A stretch of DNA of 64,000 bases from Erythrobacter oryzae (GTDB lineage: Bacteria > Pseudomonadota > Alphaproteobacteria > Sphingomonadales > Sphingomonadaceae): the NCBI RefSeq assembly GCF_030271515.1, contig NZ_JASCXI010000002.1, forward strand, positions 558,001 to 622,000, written 5' to 3'. Below, one piece after another: positions 17,577 to 28,277 of this stretch (position 1 is the first letter of the stretch; each line of letters starts with the position of its first letter). The notes beneath the pieces were generated by a model. It was not told the origin of the DNA. It saw nothing but the letters and a program-made list of their open reading frames with translations, and did no database searches. A program made the translations under genes and the position numbers.

Positions 17577-19226
17577 TTAATCCTCCCCGCGCACCTTCAC
17601 CCCGCCGATCCACACCTGAAGCACCTTCGTCTCGCGCAAGCCCTCAGGCGAGGCGAACAGCGGGTCGCGGTCGACGAACAGGAAGTCCGCGCGCTCGCCC
17701 GGAAGCAGGCGGCCGAAGCGGCCATCGGCGAAGCCCGCAAAGGCGGCGTCGGCGGTGAACCCGGCAAGCGCCTGCTCGCGCGTCACGGTCTCCTCGGGGT
17801 GCCATCCGCCGAAGGGCTCGCCCCTGGCGTCGGTGCGGCTGATCGCAGCGGCCATCCCGGCCCACGGATTAGCGGGCTCGACCGGCGCGTCCGAACCGAA
17901 GGCGAGGCGTCCCCCGGCCTTGAGCACGCTCCGCCACGGATAGGCCCCCGCCAGCCGATCCGGCCCCAGCCGCGCCTCGGCCATCAGCCGGTCGGAGGTC
18001 TGGTGGAGCGGCTGCATCGAGGCGATCACCCCGTGCTGGCCGAGCCGCGCGATGTCCACCGGGTCGACGATCTGCGCATGCTCGATCCGCCAGCGCCGGT
18101 CGCCCTTGTAGCTTTCCGAAAGCTCCTCGATCGCGCCGAGCACCTCGGCATTGGCGGCGTCGCCGATGGCGTGGACCGCGGTCTGGAAGTTGTCCATCGC
18201 CGCGCGGCTCATGAGGTTCCTCAATTGCGAGGGGCTGAGCAGCGGTAGGCCCTTGGCGCCCGGATCGTCGTGATAGGGCGCCTTCAGCGCCGCCCCGCGC
18301 GATCCCAGCGCGCCGTCGAGATAGAGCTTGATCCCGCCCATCCGCAGCCGGTCGTCATAGAGCCACACGCTTGGCTCGGGCCCGGCGACGGTCTCGAGCG
18401 TCTCGATACTGTCGGCATAGGACATGATGCGGATCGCCAGCCGCCCGGTGTCGCCCGCACGGCGGAAGGTGTGCCAGTCGGCAAGGCTCGTCCCCATGTC
18501 GGCGACTGCGGTGACGCCGTAGCCGAGCAGCACCTCCTGCGCCTTGGCGAGCGCGAGATCGCGGTCCTCGGGGCGCGGGGCGGGGACTTCCTTCTGCACC
18601 AGCAGCGCCGCGTTGTCGACGAAGACGCCCGCCGGATTGCCCTTGGCATCGCGGATGATCCTGCCGCCGGCCGGGTCGGCGGTCTTGGCGGTGACGTTCG
18701 CGGCCTTGATCGCGAGGCTGTTGCCCCAGGCGGCGTGGCCGTCGACCCGCTCGAGCCAGACCGGCCGGTCGGCCACCACGGCATCGAGCTCGGCGGCGGT
18801 GGGGAAGCGTCCGAGGCCCCATTTCTCCTGGTTCCACCCGCGCCCGAGGATCCACGGGCGGCCCGCGTTCTCTTCGGCGAAGGCCTTGATCTTGGCGAGC
18901 GCCTCCTTGAGCGAATTGGTGTCCGACAGGTCGAGCGTCAGCGCGCCGAAGCCGATGCCCATCACATGGACATGGGCGTCGATCATCCCCGGCAGCATCA
19001 CCTTGCCGCCGCCATCGACGAGGTAATCGGTCCGCGGGCGCTTGTCGGAGCGGTCGAGCACGGCGGTGATCGTCCCGTCGTCGTCGAACACCAGCCCGGA
19101 GAAGCGCTTGACCTTGCCCTCGGCGTCGATCGTCACCCCGTCGACATTGTCGACCAGCGTATCGGCCATCGCGGGCGCGGCAAGGGCAAGGGCGGAGACG
19201 GCGGCGAGAACGGAAACGAGGCGCAT
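17577..19226 (-). CDS. secreted amidohydrolase (YtcJ-like, amidohydrolase 3 family)
   Basis: 549 residues with a signal peptide (MRLVSVLAAVSALALAAPAMA) and so periplasmic. It has the amidohydrolase metal ligands: HVH in MIDAHVHVMG, a lysine candidate in GGIKLYLDG, His in VHAIGDAAN, His in IEHAQIVD and the terminal Asp in FGSDAPVEP. The YtcJ group includes metal-dependent hydrolases with mixed substrates; the substrate here is unknown. It converges on tatC with no intergenic base. Confidence 0.88.
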   Translation of the reverse strand: MRLVSVLAAVSALALAAPAMADTLVDNVDGVTIDAEGKVKRFSGLVFDDDGTITAVLDRSDKRPRTDYLVDGGGKVMLPGMIDAHVHVMGIGFGALTLDLSDTNSLKEALAKIKAFAEENAGRPWILGRGWNQEKWGLGRFPTAAELDAVVADRPVWLERVDGHAAWGNSLAIKAANVTAKTADPAGGRIIRDAKGNPAGVFVDNAALLVQKEVPAPRPEDRDLALAKAQEVLLGYGVTAVADMGTSLADWHTFRRAGDTGRLAIRIMSYADSIETLETVAGPEPSVWLYDDRLRMGGIKLYLDGALGSRGAALKAPYHDDPGAKGLPLLSPSQLRNLMSRAAMDNFQTAVHAIGDAANAEVLGAIEELSESYKGDRRWRIEHAQIVDPVDIARLGQHGVIASMQPLHQTSDRLMAEARLGPDRLAGAYPWRSVLKAGGRLAFGSDAPVEPANPWAGMAAAISRTDARGEPFGGWHPEETVTREQALAGFTADAAFAGFADGRFGRLLPGERADFLFVDRDPLFASPEGLRETKVLQVWIGGVKVRGED

Positions 19227-19372
19227 GGCGATCCCTGAACAGGCGTGAGGGCAAGCTGCCTATCGCCTTCCCGCGCGCTTGCCAACTTTCACCCCCAGAC
19301 AGAATTCCTTGGGCGCCTGCGGGCCAAGCCGCATTGCCCTTGCGCGTGCAAGGTTCTAATCGCCTCGGCACC

Positions 19373-20635
19373 ATGTTGACGCAAAGCCTCGCATCGAACC
19401 CCAAGGGCGCCGCCGCCACGCCGGCCGACCTTACCCTCGACGACGTCCGCGCCGCCGCCGCCCGGATTGGCGATGCGGTGGTCAACACGCCGATGATGCA
19501 TTCGATCACGCTGTCGGAAATCACCGGCGCGGACATCTGGCTGAAGTTCGAGAACCTCCAGTTCACCGCCGCCTACAAGGAGCGCGGGGCATTGAACGCG
19601 CTGCTGCTGCTGACCGAGGAACAGCGCGCGCGCGGCGTGATCGCGGCCTCGGCGGGCAACCACAGCCAAGGGCTGAGCTACCACGGCACGCGGTTGGGCG
19701 TGCCCGTCACCATCGTCATGCCCAAGCCGACGCCGACCGTGAAGGTGATGCAGACCGAGAGCGTCGGCGGCAAGGTGGTGCTCGAGGGCGAGACGTTTGA
19801 CGAGGCCTATGCGCACGCCCGCAAGCTCGAAGGCGAGCTTGGCCTCACCTTCGTCCATCCCTTCGACGATCCGCATGTCGCGGCGGGCGCGGGGACGGTG
19901 GCGCTCGAGATGCTGGCGGTGAAGCCCGATCTCGACTGCATCGTCACCCCCATCGGCGGGGGCGGGCTGATCTCGGGCATGGCGACCGTCGCCAAGGCGA
20001 TCAATCCGAAGATCGAGGTGGTGGGCGTGCAGGCGGGCCTGTTCCCGAGCATGTTCGACCGCATCAAGGGTGCGAACCTGCCCTGCGGCGGCGATACCCT
20101 CGCCGAAGGGATCGCGGTCAAGGTGCCCGGCGACTTCACCTCCAAGGTGATCGCCGAGCGGGTCGACGACATCGTGCTGGTCGACGAGCCCGCGCTGGAA
20201 AAGGCCGTCGCGCTGCTGCTCCAGATCGAGAAGACCGTGGTCGAGGGCGCGGGCGCGGCGGGGCTGGCGGCGGTGCTGCGCAATCCGGCGCGCTTTGCGG
20301 GCAAGAAAATCGGCCTCGCGCTTTGCGGCGGGAATATCGACACGCGCCTGCTCGCCAACGTGCTGCTGCGCGATCTCGCCCGGCAGGGCCGCCTCGCGCG
20401 GCTTCGCATCACGCTCCAGGACCGCCCGGGCGCGCTGTTCCGGGTGATGCGCCTGTTCGACGAGCACAACGTCAACATCATCGAGATCTACCACCAGCGC
20501 ATCTTCACCACGCTGCCGGCCAAGGGCCTGATCACCGACATCGAATGCGAGGCGCGCGACGCCGAGCAGGTCGAGCGGCTGGTCGAGGGCCTGCGCGCCA
20601 ACGGCTATTCGGTGCAGCTGGTCGAACTCGGCTGA
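19373..20635 (+). CDS. ilvA: threonine ammonia-lyase with C-terminal ACT domain
   Basis: 420 residues from the ATG at 19373; a TTG at 19334 would add 13 atypical residues. It converts threonine to 2-oxobutanoate and ammonia using PLP. The PLP lysine is Lys69 in TAAYKERGA, the phosphate loop is PIGGGGLISG, and the last ~80 residues form an ACT domain (RITLQDRPGALFRVMRLF). The layout matches the shorter TdcB/IlvA-like enzymes with one ACT domain. The role could be isoleucine synthesis or threonine catabolism. Confidence 0.93.
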   Translation: MLTQSLASNPKGAAATPADLTLDDVRAAAARIGDAVVNTPMMHSITLSEITGADIWLKFENLQFTAAYKERGALNALLLLTEEQRARGVIAASAGNHSQGLSYHGTRLGVPVTIVMPKPTPTVKVMQTESVGGKVVLEGETFDEAYAHARKLEGELGLTFVHPFDDPHVAAGAGTVALEMLAVKPDLDCIVTPIGGGGLISGMATVAKAINPKIEVVGVQAGLFPSMFDRIKGANLPCGGDTLAEGIAVKVPGDFTSKVIAERVDDIVLVDEPALEKAVALLLQIEKTVVEGAGAAGLAAVLRNPARFAGKKIGLALCGGNIDTRLLANVLLRDLARQGRLARLRITLQDRPGALFRVMRLFDEHNVNIIEIYHQRIFTTLPAKGLITDIECEARDAEQVERLVEGLRANGYSVQLVELG

Positions 20636-20858
20636 TTTCCAGCACAATTCGGTGACGCGGGCCGGGGCCAATGTCCCGGTTTGCACCATTGCGGGCGCGG
20701 TTTGCCGCCGTCGCGCGCGCACCCATGTCGTTTTCGCGACATTTTCGTGGTTAAGGGACTTTTACCGGAGCGAAGGTGTGGGCATAAGATTTTCTTAACA
20801 CTTTCGCCCACCCGCGATTCACGCGCGTGGCCATGGACACAAGGGACAGGCCCCACCC

Positions 20859-21704
20859 GTGACGGCACCGATCCGCTTCCCCCGCTTCTTCGTGACGAGC
20901 CCCGCGCCGTGCCCCTATCTGCCGGGCCGCAGCGAGCGCAAGGTGTTCACCGAGCTGAAGGGGCCGCATGCCGACCAGCTCAACGAGGCGCTCGGCCGGA
21001 TCGGCTTCCGCCGCAGCCAGACGGTCGCCTATCGCCCGTCCTGCCTCGATTGCCAGGCCTGCGTGTCGGTGCGGGTGGTGGCGGGCAAGTTCAAGCCCTC
21101 CTCGACCCAGAAGCGCGACCTCAAGCGCAACAGCGACCTCATCGTCACCGAATGCCGCCCCTGGGCGACCGACGAGCAGTTCGAGCTGCTCGCCCGCTAT
21201 CTCGGCCAGCGCCACCCCGATGGCGGGATGTCGGCGATGGACGAGCTCGATTATGCCGACATGATCGAGCACACGCCGGTCACCAGCGTCGTCACCGAAT
21301 ATCGCGAGCCGCTGCCCAACGGGAAGCCGGGGCGGCTGGTGGGTGCCTGCCTGACCGACCGGCAGGGCGACGGCCTGTCGATGATCTACTCCTTCTACGA
21401 GCCCGATCACCCGGAACGCGCTGGGCTCGGCAACTTTATTATCCTCGATCATATCCGCCGCGCCGCGGCTGAGGCATTGCCCTACGTCTATCTCGGATAT
21501 TGGGTCGAGGGCTCGCCGCGCATGCAATACAAGGTTCGCTATCGCCCGCTCGAGCGTCTGACGCGCGAAGGCTGGCAGCTGATGGAGGAGGGCGAGCAGC
21601 ATCGCCTGATCGCCGCAGCGACAGCGCCGCGCCGGCCGCAGGAGGAAAGCCTTGCCGGTGCGCGGGGCAAGGATGGCCAGCCTGTCAAGTTCCCCGCGAC
21701 CTGA
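20859..21704 (+). CDS. bpt: aspartate/glutamate leucyltransferase (Bpt/Ate1-like aminoacyl-tRNA-protein transferase)
   Basis: 281 residues from a GTG at 20859. The N-terminal part has the ATE-type motif [16 protein letters not shown] and the cysteine cluster [12 protein letters not shown]; the C-terminal part has [19 protein letters not shown] and the terminal [15 protein letters not shown] block. These enzymes add leucine (Bpt) or arginine (Ate1) to N-terminal acidic residues, marking proteins for ClpS-ClpAP. Bacterial family members are usually called Bpt. No aat gene lies beside it. Confidence 0.9.
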   Translation: MTAPIRFPRFFVTSPAPCPYLPGRSERKVFTELKGPHADQLNEALGRIGFRRSQTVAYRPSCLDCQACVSVRVVAGKFKPSSTQKRDLKRNSDLIVTECRPWATDEQFELLARYLGQRHPDGGMSAMDELDYADMIEHTPVTSVVTEYREPLPNGKPGRLVGACLTDRQGDGLSMIYSFYEPDHPERAGLGNFIILDHIRRAAAEALPYVYLGYWVEGSPRMQYKVRYRPLERLTREGWQLMEEGEQHRLIAAATAPRRPQEESLAGARGKDGQPVKFPAT

Positions 21705-24042
21705 GGCGCACAAGCGTCTCTCGCTCGGTCTCGCCATTGCCGCAGGATTGGGTCACAGCGCGCTCGCGCTGAACGCCGCACCGCTGGCGGCGGCTTCGCT
21801 TGCCGCACAACCTGCCGCGCAGGAGGCCGACGAGGCTGACGAGGCAGCTCCGCCCGCTGCTGCCCCGCCGCCTGCTCCCGTTCTCGCACCCGAGCCCGAG
21901 CCCGAGCCCGTTCCCGATTCGCTCGACGCGCTGATCCCCGAAGCCGCGCTCGCCGATCCCGAGGGCTGGGCGGCCGGCGGCGTGGCCAACCCTGCGGGCG
22001 CGCCCGACACGCTCGACCCGCTGGCCGCCGCGCCCGATCCCGCCTTCGATGCCGCTTTCGGCGGGCTGGAGAGTGCACCCGACGGCGCGCCGCTGCCCGA
22101 GGGCGAAGCCGCGCTTGCCGAACTCGCCATCCCCGATCCCCAGCCGCTCCCGCCCGATCCCGAGCTCGAGGCGCTCGCCAGCATCGATGCCCCGGTGCTC
22201 GCCGCCGCGCCCGAGCTGGCCGAGACGCGGGTCAGCTCGACTTTGGTGCTCGCGCTCCCCGCCGACCCCGAGGCCTTCCCCGAGAAGGACGAATTTGTCG
22301 GCCGCTTCCGCGACCTCTCCACCCTGCGCGAGCTTGACGATGGCGAGGAGGCGATCCCGCAGGTCGCCGCGCGCGCCCGCGCCGACGAGGAACTGCTCGG
22401 CGATATTCTGCGCACCTACGGCTATTACGACGGCGAGATCGTGCGCCAGCTTTCGGGCGGGCGGCGCGCGGGTGAGGCGGCGGGCGAGGCCGAGGCCGAG
22501 GCCGCATCGCGCGAGCCGAGCGTGCGGTTCGACATCCTGCCGGGCCCGCGCTACCGCTTCGGGCGGATCGACCTCGGCGAAATTCCGGCGCTCCCCGAAC
22601 CCGATGCCAGCCGGTTGATCGAGGCTTTCGGCATCAAGACCGGCGACCCGCTCTATGCCGACCGCATCGTCGAGCGCGAGCTGGAGCTGCGCGTCGCGCT
22701 CGGCGAAAGCGGCTATCCCTTCGCGAAGGTCGAGGAGCCGCAGCTGCTGATCGATCACGCGCGCGAGGAAGGCGATCTCACCCTCGCCGCGCGCCCGGGG
22801 GGCAAATATGTGTTTGGGCAAGTGGTCAGCAACGACCCGCGCTTCCTGTCGGGCAGGCATCTGGCGCGCATTGCCCGCTTCGATGCGGGCGACACCTTCC
22901 AGCAGAGCCTCGAGACCGACTTGCGCCGTGCGATCATCGCCACCGGCCTCGTCTCGAGCGTCACCGTCACCCCGCGCGAGACCCGCGCACCCTCGGAGGG
23001 CCAGCCCGGCGAAGTCGCGCTCGACGTGGAGATGGAGCGCGCGCCGCTTCGCACCATCGCGGGCGCGATCGGCTACGGCACCGAGGACGGCTTCAAGCTC
23101 GAGGGCCGGTGGGAGCACCGCAACCTCTTCCCGCCCGAGGGCACGCTGCGGCTGCGCGGCATCCTGGGCACGCGCGAGATGCTCGGCAGCGTCGGCATCC
23201 GCCGCAACAACTTCCTCGGCCGCGATCAGGTGCTGACGGTCGATCTCTTCGCCAGCGACATCACCACCCAGGCGGTGGATTCGCGCGGCGGCGGGGTGCG
23301 CGCGACCTTCGAGAAGGTCTCGAACATCCTGTTCCAGAAGGAGGTCAGCTGGCAGGTCGGCGGCGAAGTGATCTATTCCGACGAACGCAACCGCAATGTC
23401 CGCACCGCGCCCGGCGCGGTGGTGCCGCGTCAGGCCTATCTGATCGGCGGGCTGTTCGGCAGCATCACCCTCGACGAGAGCGACGACCTTCTCGACCCGA
23501 GCGAAGGCTGGCGCGCGACTGTGTTCCTCGCCCCCGAGGTCTCGCGCCAGGGCGGGGCGGAGAGCTTCTATCTGCGCGCGCAGGGCGATGCGAGTTACTA
23601 CCAGTCGCTCGGCGATCTGGTGCTGGCGGGCCGTGTGCGCGCGGCGACCATTCAAGGTGCGGCAGTCGACAGCATCGCGCCCTCGCGCCGGCTTTACGGA
23701 GGGGGCGGGGCCTCGGTGCGCGGCTACGGGTTCCAGGGCGTGGGCCCGCGCGATACGCTCGGCAATCCCACCGGCGGGGCCTCGCTGGTCGAATTCTCGG
23801 CCGAGGCGCGCATTCCCACCCCGCTGTTCGGCGGCGCGATCGAGGTCGTGCCCTTCGTCGATGCAGGCTCCGTGAGCCGCGGCTCGACCCCGACCTTCGG
23901 CGACATCCGCTGGGGTGCAGGGCTGGGGATCCGCTACAAGACCACCTTCGGCCCGATCCGCGTCGACGTCGCCGCCCCGCTCAACCCGACCGAATTCGAC
24001 AGCCCGGTGGTGGTCTATGTCAGCCTGGGGCAGGCGTTCTGA
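21673..24042 (+). CDS. tamA: TamA: outer-membrane BamA-type barrel of the translocation and assembly module
   Basis: 789 residues from the ATG at 21673. A TTG at 21652 preceded by GGAGG is an alternative that adds seven residues. It starts 32 nt inside the end of the bpt gene. Residues ~35-200 form an unusual Ala/Glu/Pro/Asp-rich stretch, including EPEPEPEP. POTRA-like repeats follow, then a 16-strand surface-antigen barrel from about residue 450, with [18 protein letters not shown] and a final Phe. It overlaps tamB by one base (TGATG). Confidence 0.88.
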   Translation: MASLSSSPRPEAHKRLSLGLAIAAGLGHSALALNAAPLAAASLAAQPAAQEADEADEAAPPAAAPPPAPVLAPEPEPEPVPDSLDALIPEAALADPEGWAAGGVANPAGAPDTLDPLAAAPDPAFDAAFGGLESAPDGAPLPEGEAALAELAIPDPQPLPPDPELEALASIDAPVLAAAPELAETRVSSTLVLALPADPEAFPEKDEFVGRFRDLSTLRELDDGEEAIPQVAARARADEELLGDILRTYGYYDGEIVRQLSGGRRAGEAAGEAEAEAASREPSVRFDILPGPRYRFGRIDLGEIPALPEPDASRLIEAFGIKTGDPLYADRIVERELELRVALGESGYPFAKVEEPQLLIDHAREEGDLTLAARPGGKYVFGQVVSNDPRFLSGRHLARIARFDAGDTFQQSLETDLRRAIIATGLVSSVTVTPRETRAPSEGQPGEVALDVEMERAPLRTIAGAIGYGTEDGFKLEGRWEHRNLFPPEGTLRLRGILGTREMLGSVGIRRNNFLGRDQVLTVDLFASDITTQAVDSRGGGVRATFEKVSNILFQKEVSWQVGGEVIYSDERNRNVRTAPGAVVPRQAYLIGGLFGSITLDESDDLLDPSEGWRATVFLAPEVSRQGGAESFYLRAQGDASYYQSLGDLVLAGRVRAATIQGAAVDSIAPSRRLYGGGGASVRGYGFQGVGPRDTLGNPTGGASLVEFSAEARIPTPLFGGAIEVVPFVDAGSVSRGSTPTFGDIRWGAGLGIRYKTTFGPIRVDVAAPLNPTEFDSPVVVYVSLGQAF

Positions 24043-27000
24043 TGGCCGAGGGGGCGCAGAGCGCGGTGCCTGCACCGGGGCGGCGGCGGCGCTGGGGCAA
24101 GCGCGTGGGCTGGGCGCTGGGCCTGCTGCTCGCGCCCTTCCTGCTCGCCGCGCTGTTCTTCGCCACCCCGATCGGCAAGCGTTTCATCGCCGATCAGATC
24201 GCAGCGGCCGCGCCCGCCTCGGGCTTGAGGTTCACCGTCGGGCGGATCGAAGGCGACATCTACGGGCAGGCGGTGCTCCGGCAGGTGACGGTGAGCGACC
24301 CCAAGGGGGCCTTCCTCACCATCCCCGAAGTGCGGCTCGACTGGCGGCCGCTCAATTGGCTGTGGAGCGGGCTCGACATCCGCGAGGTGACCGCGCGGCG
24401 CGGGCGGCTGGCGCGGCTGCCCGAACTCAACCCCGGCGATCCCGATGCGCCGCTGCTCCCCGATTTCGACATCCGGGTGGACAAGCTGGTGATCGAGGAC
24501 CTGACCATCGCCAGGGGCCTCGCCACCCCGCGCGACGAGCGGGCGAACCTCAGCGCCAAGGTCGACATCCGCGAGGGCCGGGCGCTGGTGGATGCGCAAG
24601 GGCGGCTGGGCGCGCGTGACCGTTTCGCGCTGCTGCTCGATGCCGAGCCCGATGGCGACAAGTTCGAGCTTTCGGGCGACGCGCTTGCGCCTGCGGGCGG
24701 CGTGCTGGCGGGGCTCGCGAAGCTCGAGCGGGGATACTCGGCGCGGATCGTCGGCGACGGAACGTGGAAGCGCTGGCGCGGCGCGGCGGTGGCGCGGGCG
24801 GTCGACAGCGCCGCCGAGAAGCCGGTCGCCGCCTTCCGCATCACCAATGACGCGGGCCGCTATGGCCTGCTGGGCGAGCTGCGCGCGGGGCTCGGCGCCC
24901 AGACAATCACCGGCCGCGCGCTGGGCGACACCACCGCGCTGGCCGCCAGTTTCACCCTCGTCGACAGCGTGATCGAGGGCCGCGCGGCGGTCGTTTCCGA
25001 CGGGCTCGACGCGCGGGTGAGCGGCGGGGCCGACCTCGCCGACAAGGTGGTCGATGGCGCGCGGGTGCGCCTCGCGCTTCGCAATCCCGATCTTTTCGGC
25101 GAGAGCCTCAGGATCGAGGGCGGAACGCTCGCCGCCAGCCTGACGGGGGCGTTCGACGATCTCGGGATCAAGCACGAAATCGCGGTGGGGCGCCTCGTCG
25201 CCACCTCCGTCACCGCCACCGGCCTCGCGCAGGAAGGCAGCGCGCGGCTCGAGGGATCGGTGCTGAGCCTGCCGCTCGCGCTCACCGCCGAACGGGTGAC
25301 GACCGGCATCGCCCAGGCCGATCCGCGGCTGGTGAAGGGACGGGCGAGCGGCCTGCTCACCTACGATTTCGCCAAGGGCGTGCTCGCTGCCGACCGCACC
25401 GACATCACCTTCCCGGGCCTTGGCGCCCAGCTCAGCCTCCAGGGCGATATCCCCGCAGGCGCCTATGCCATCGCCGGGCCGGTCACGGCCAAGGGCCTGC
25501 GGGTCGAAGGTGCGGGCGAGGTCACCGCCAACGCCAAGATCCTCGCCAAGTTCGGCCCCGCGGTGCCGTGGAGCCTGCGCGCCAATCTTGCGGGCGTGCT
25601 GAGCCGGATCGGCAATGCCACCATCGTCAACCTCGCGGGCGAACAAGTGCGCTTCAAGGGCGAGCTCGGGATGGGGGCGGGCCAGCCGATCATCTTCCGC
25701 AACACCACCGTCACCGCCCCGCGTCTCACCGCGCGGCTCGACAGCAAGGTCGTGACCGGCGGCGGCGTAACGCGCACGGTGCTCGCGGGGCAGGGGAGGC
25801 AGGCGCAATACGGGCCCTTCCGCTTCGACGCCGAGATCGCCGCCGATGGCCCGCGCGCGGTGCTGGTGCTCGCCGATCCCTATCCCGCCGCGGGGCTGAA
25901 GGATGTCCGCATCGCGCTGGCGCCGAGCGAGGAGGGCTTCGGGCTGGACGTTGCAGGCCAGTCGCTGCTGGGCGAATTCGACGGCGCGCTCGAGCTGTTC
26001 CTGCCCGAGAACGCGCCGACGCGGATCGCGATCAACCGCCTCGACGTCTATCGCACCAATGTCACGGGCGAGGTCGTGCTGCTGGACGAAGGCGTCTCGG
26101 GCGATCTGAGGCTGGCGGGGGGCGGGGTCAACGGCACGGTGAACTTCCGGCCGCAGCCCGGCGACGCGATCGGCTTTGCGGTCGACCTCGCGGTGCGCAA
26201 TGCGAGCTTCGGCGGGGCAACGCCGATCTCGATCGCCCGCGCCGATATCGATGCGACCGGCCGGATTGCGGGCGGCAGCGCCACGGTGGATGCCGACGTC
26301 ACCGCGAGCGGCTTCGAATATGGCGGGCTCTACTTCGCCAACCTCACCGCCAAAGCGGCGGTGGCCAACGGGCGGGGCAAGGTCACCGGCCAGATTTCGG
26401 GGCGGCGCGCGGACCGCTTCGCGCTCAATTTCGACGCCAATGTCGCGCCCAGCCAGATCGCGGCGGCGGCGCGCGGGCAATATGGCAATGCCGAGATCAC
26501 CATGCCGCGCCGTGCGGTCCTGACCGCGCAGGAGGAGGGCGGCTGGAGCCTCGCGCCGACCCAGATCGGCTTCGGCGGCGGCTTCGCGGTTGCCGAGGGG
26601 AGCTTCGGGGGCGGGGCGACCGTCCTCAACCTCCAGCTTTCGAAGATGCCGCTGCGGCTGCTCGACCTCGCGGGCGCGGACCTCGGGCTTGGCGGACGGC
26701 TGACGGGGATCATCGACTATCGTCAGGCGGGCCGCGAGCCGCCGACGGCGCGCGCGCGCGGGCGGATCGAGCGGTTCAGCCGCGCAGGGCTGGTGCTCTC
26801 GTCCAAGCCCGTCAATGTGCTCGCCGTGGTCGACCTGCGCGCCGACCGCCTCACCGCCGCCGCGCGCCTGTTCGAGGGCGAGGAGCGGCGCGGCGACGTC
26901 TCGCTCGCGGTGCTCGGCCTTGCCCCCGACGGCGCGCTGGCCGACCGCGTGATGCGCGGGCGCCTCGGCGCGCGGCTGCTGTTCGACGGGGCGGCCGAGA

Positions 27001-28259
27001 CCCTCTGGCGCCTCGCCGCGGTCGAGGCCTTCGACCTGGCCGGCCCCGTCCGGATCGACGCACGCGCGACCGGCACGCTCGCCGATCCGCGCATCACCGG
27101 CAATGTCGCGAGCGACGACATGACCGTGCAGAGCGCGCTCACCGGCACCCGCATCACCGGGGTCAAGGCGCGCGGACGGTTCGCCGGATCGCGGCTCGAA
27201 CTCGCCAGCTTTGCCGGGCAGACCCGCGGCGGCGGCACGGTCAGCGGCAGTGGCACGGTCGACCTTGCGCAGATGAGCGCCGCGCGCGGCCCCACGCTCG
27301 ACCTGCGCGCCGCGGTGAAGGGAGCGCGCCTGCTCGATGCCAACGGGCTTCAGGCGACCATCACCGGCCCCTTGCGGATCGTCTCGAACGGCATCGGCGG
27401 CACCATTGCGGGCCGCGTGACGGTCGACCGCGCGCGCTGGGCGCTGGGCAATGCCGCCGAGGACAAGGCTCTCCCGCGCATCGCCACGCGCGAGATCAAC
27501 GGCGAGGACGGGCGCGTGCGCGCGGAGGCCTCGGGCCGCGATGCAGTGTGGCGCTACCTCGTCAATGCCAGCGCGCCGGGGCGCGTTGCGGTGGAAGGGC
27601 TGGGGCTGGAGAGCGAGTGGGGCATCGACATCGCGCTGCGCGGCACGGTTGCCGATCCGCGCATCGGCGGCACCGCGCGGCTGGTGCGCGGCGACTACAC
27701 CTTCGCGGGCACGCGCTTCGATCTGACCCGCGGGCGCATCCTGTTCGACGTGGGCGAGCCGATCAACCCGCGGCTCGATATCCTCGCCGAGACCGCCAAG
27801 AACGGCACCAATGTCGACATCGCGATCACCGGCAACGCCCAGTCACCCAGCATCGCCTTCTCGTCCGATCCCTCGCTGCCCGAGGAGGAGATCCTTGCGC
27901 GGCTGCTGTTCGGCGGGTCGGTCACCTCGCTCTCGGCGACCGACGCGGTGCAGCTGGCCGCGGCGCTGGCGGCCTTGCAGGGCGGGGGCGGGGGGCTCGA
28001 TCCGATCGGCAGCTTGCGGCGCACGATCGGGCTCGACCAGCTGCGCATCGTCAGCGCCGACCCGCTGACCGGGCGGCAAACGGGCATCGCGATCGGCAAG
28101 AACATCACCCGGCAGATCTATGTCGAGCTGGTGACCGACGGGCGCGGCTACAGCGTGACCCAGGTCGAATATCGCATTACGAGCTGGCTCGCGCTGCTCG
28201 GCACGGTGTCGACCATCGGGCGCGATTCGGTGCTGGTGCAGGTGAGTAAGGATTATTGA
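24042..28259 (+). CDS. tamB: TamB: inner-membrane-anchored translocation and assembly module protein
   Basis: 1405 residues from the ATG at 24042, which overlaps the tamA stop. An N-terminal anchor (about residues 22-45) is followed by a very long beta-rich, AsmA-like/TamB middle and the conserved TamB C-terminal domain (DUF490) from about residue 1080, ending VLVQVSKDY. TamB spans the periplasm and works with TamA in outer-membrane protein insertion or lipid transport. Size and gene pairing are typical. Confidence 0.93.
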   Translation: MAEGAQSAVPAPGRRRRWGKRVGWALGLLLAPFLLAALFFATPIGKRFIADQIAAAAPASGLRFTVGRIEGDIYGQAVLRQVTVSDPKGAFLTIPEVRLDWRPLNWLWSGLDIREVTARRGRLARLPELNPGDPDAPLLPDFDIRVDKLVIEDLTIARGLATPRDERANLSAKVDIREGRALVDAQGRLGARDRFALLLDAEPDGDKFELSGDALAPAGGVLAGLAKLERGYSARIVGDGTWKRWRGAAVARAVDSAAEKPVAAFRITNDAGRYGLLGELRAGLGAQTITGRALGDTTALAASFTLVDSVIEGRAAVVSDGLDARVSGGADLADKVVDGARVRLALRNPDLFGESLRIEGGTLAASLTGAFDDLGIKHEIAVGRLVATSVTATGLAQEGSARLEGSVLSLPLALTAERVTTGIAQADPRLVKGRASGLLTYDFAKGVLAADRTDITFPGLGAQLSLQGDIPAGAYAIAGPVTAKGLRVEGAGEVTANAKILAKFGPAVPWSLRANLAGVLSRIGNATIVNLAGEQVRFKGELGMGAGQPIIFRNTTVTAPRLTARLDSKVVTGGGVTRTVLAGQGRQAQYGPFRFDAEIAADGPRAVLVLADPYPAAGLKDVRIALAPSEEGFGLDVAGQSLLGEFDGALELFLPENAPTRIAINRLDVYRTNVTGEVVLLDEGVSGDLRLAGGGVNGTVNFRPQPGDAIGFAVDLAVRNASFGGATPISIARADIDATGRIAGGSATVDADVTASGFEYGGLYFANLTAKAAVANGRGKVTGQISGRRADRFALNFDANVAPSQIAAAARGQYGNAEITMPRRAVLTAQEEGGWSLAPTQIGFGGGFAVAEGSFGGGATVLNLQLSKMPLRLLDLAGADLGLGGRLTGIIDYRQAGREPPTARARGRIERFSRAGLVLSSKPVNVLAVVDLRADRLTAAARLFEGEERRGDVSLAVLGLAPDGALADRVMRGRLGARLLFDGAAETLWRLAAVEAFDLAGPVRIDARATGTLADPRITGNVASDDMTVQSALTGTRITGVKARGRFAGSRLELASFAGQTRGGGTVSGSGTVDLAQMSAARGPTLDLRAAVKGARLLDANGLQATITGPLRIVSNGIGGTIAGRVTVDRARWALGNAAEDKALPRIATREINGEDGRVRAEASGRDAVWRYLVNASAPGRVAVEGLGLESEWGIDIALRGTVADPRIGGTARLVRGDYTFAGTRFDLTRGRILFDVGEPINPRLDILAETAKNGTNVDIAITGNAQSPSIAFSSDPSLPEEEILARLLFGGSVTSLSATDAVQLAAALAALQGGGGGLDPIGSLRRTIGLDQLRIVSADPLTGRQTGIAIGKNITRQIYVELVTDGRGYSVTQVEYRITSWLALLGTVSTIGRDSVLVQVSKDY

Positions 28260-28277
28260 GTTGGGGGTGCGAGGGGC

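Noticed and set aside
20751..20765. TTAA-N7-TTAC upstream of bpt, another CtrA-like site
   Set aside because: Imperfect second half and no supporting promoter; the 223-nt gap otherwise shows only AT-rich patches.
24015..26480. 821-codon minus-strand open frame opposite tamB
   Set aside because: Antisense shadow of tamB; no ribosome-binding site or domain.
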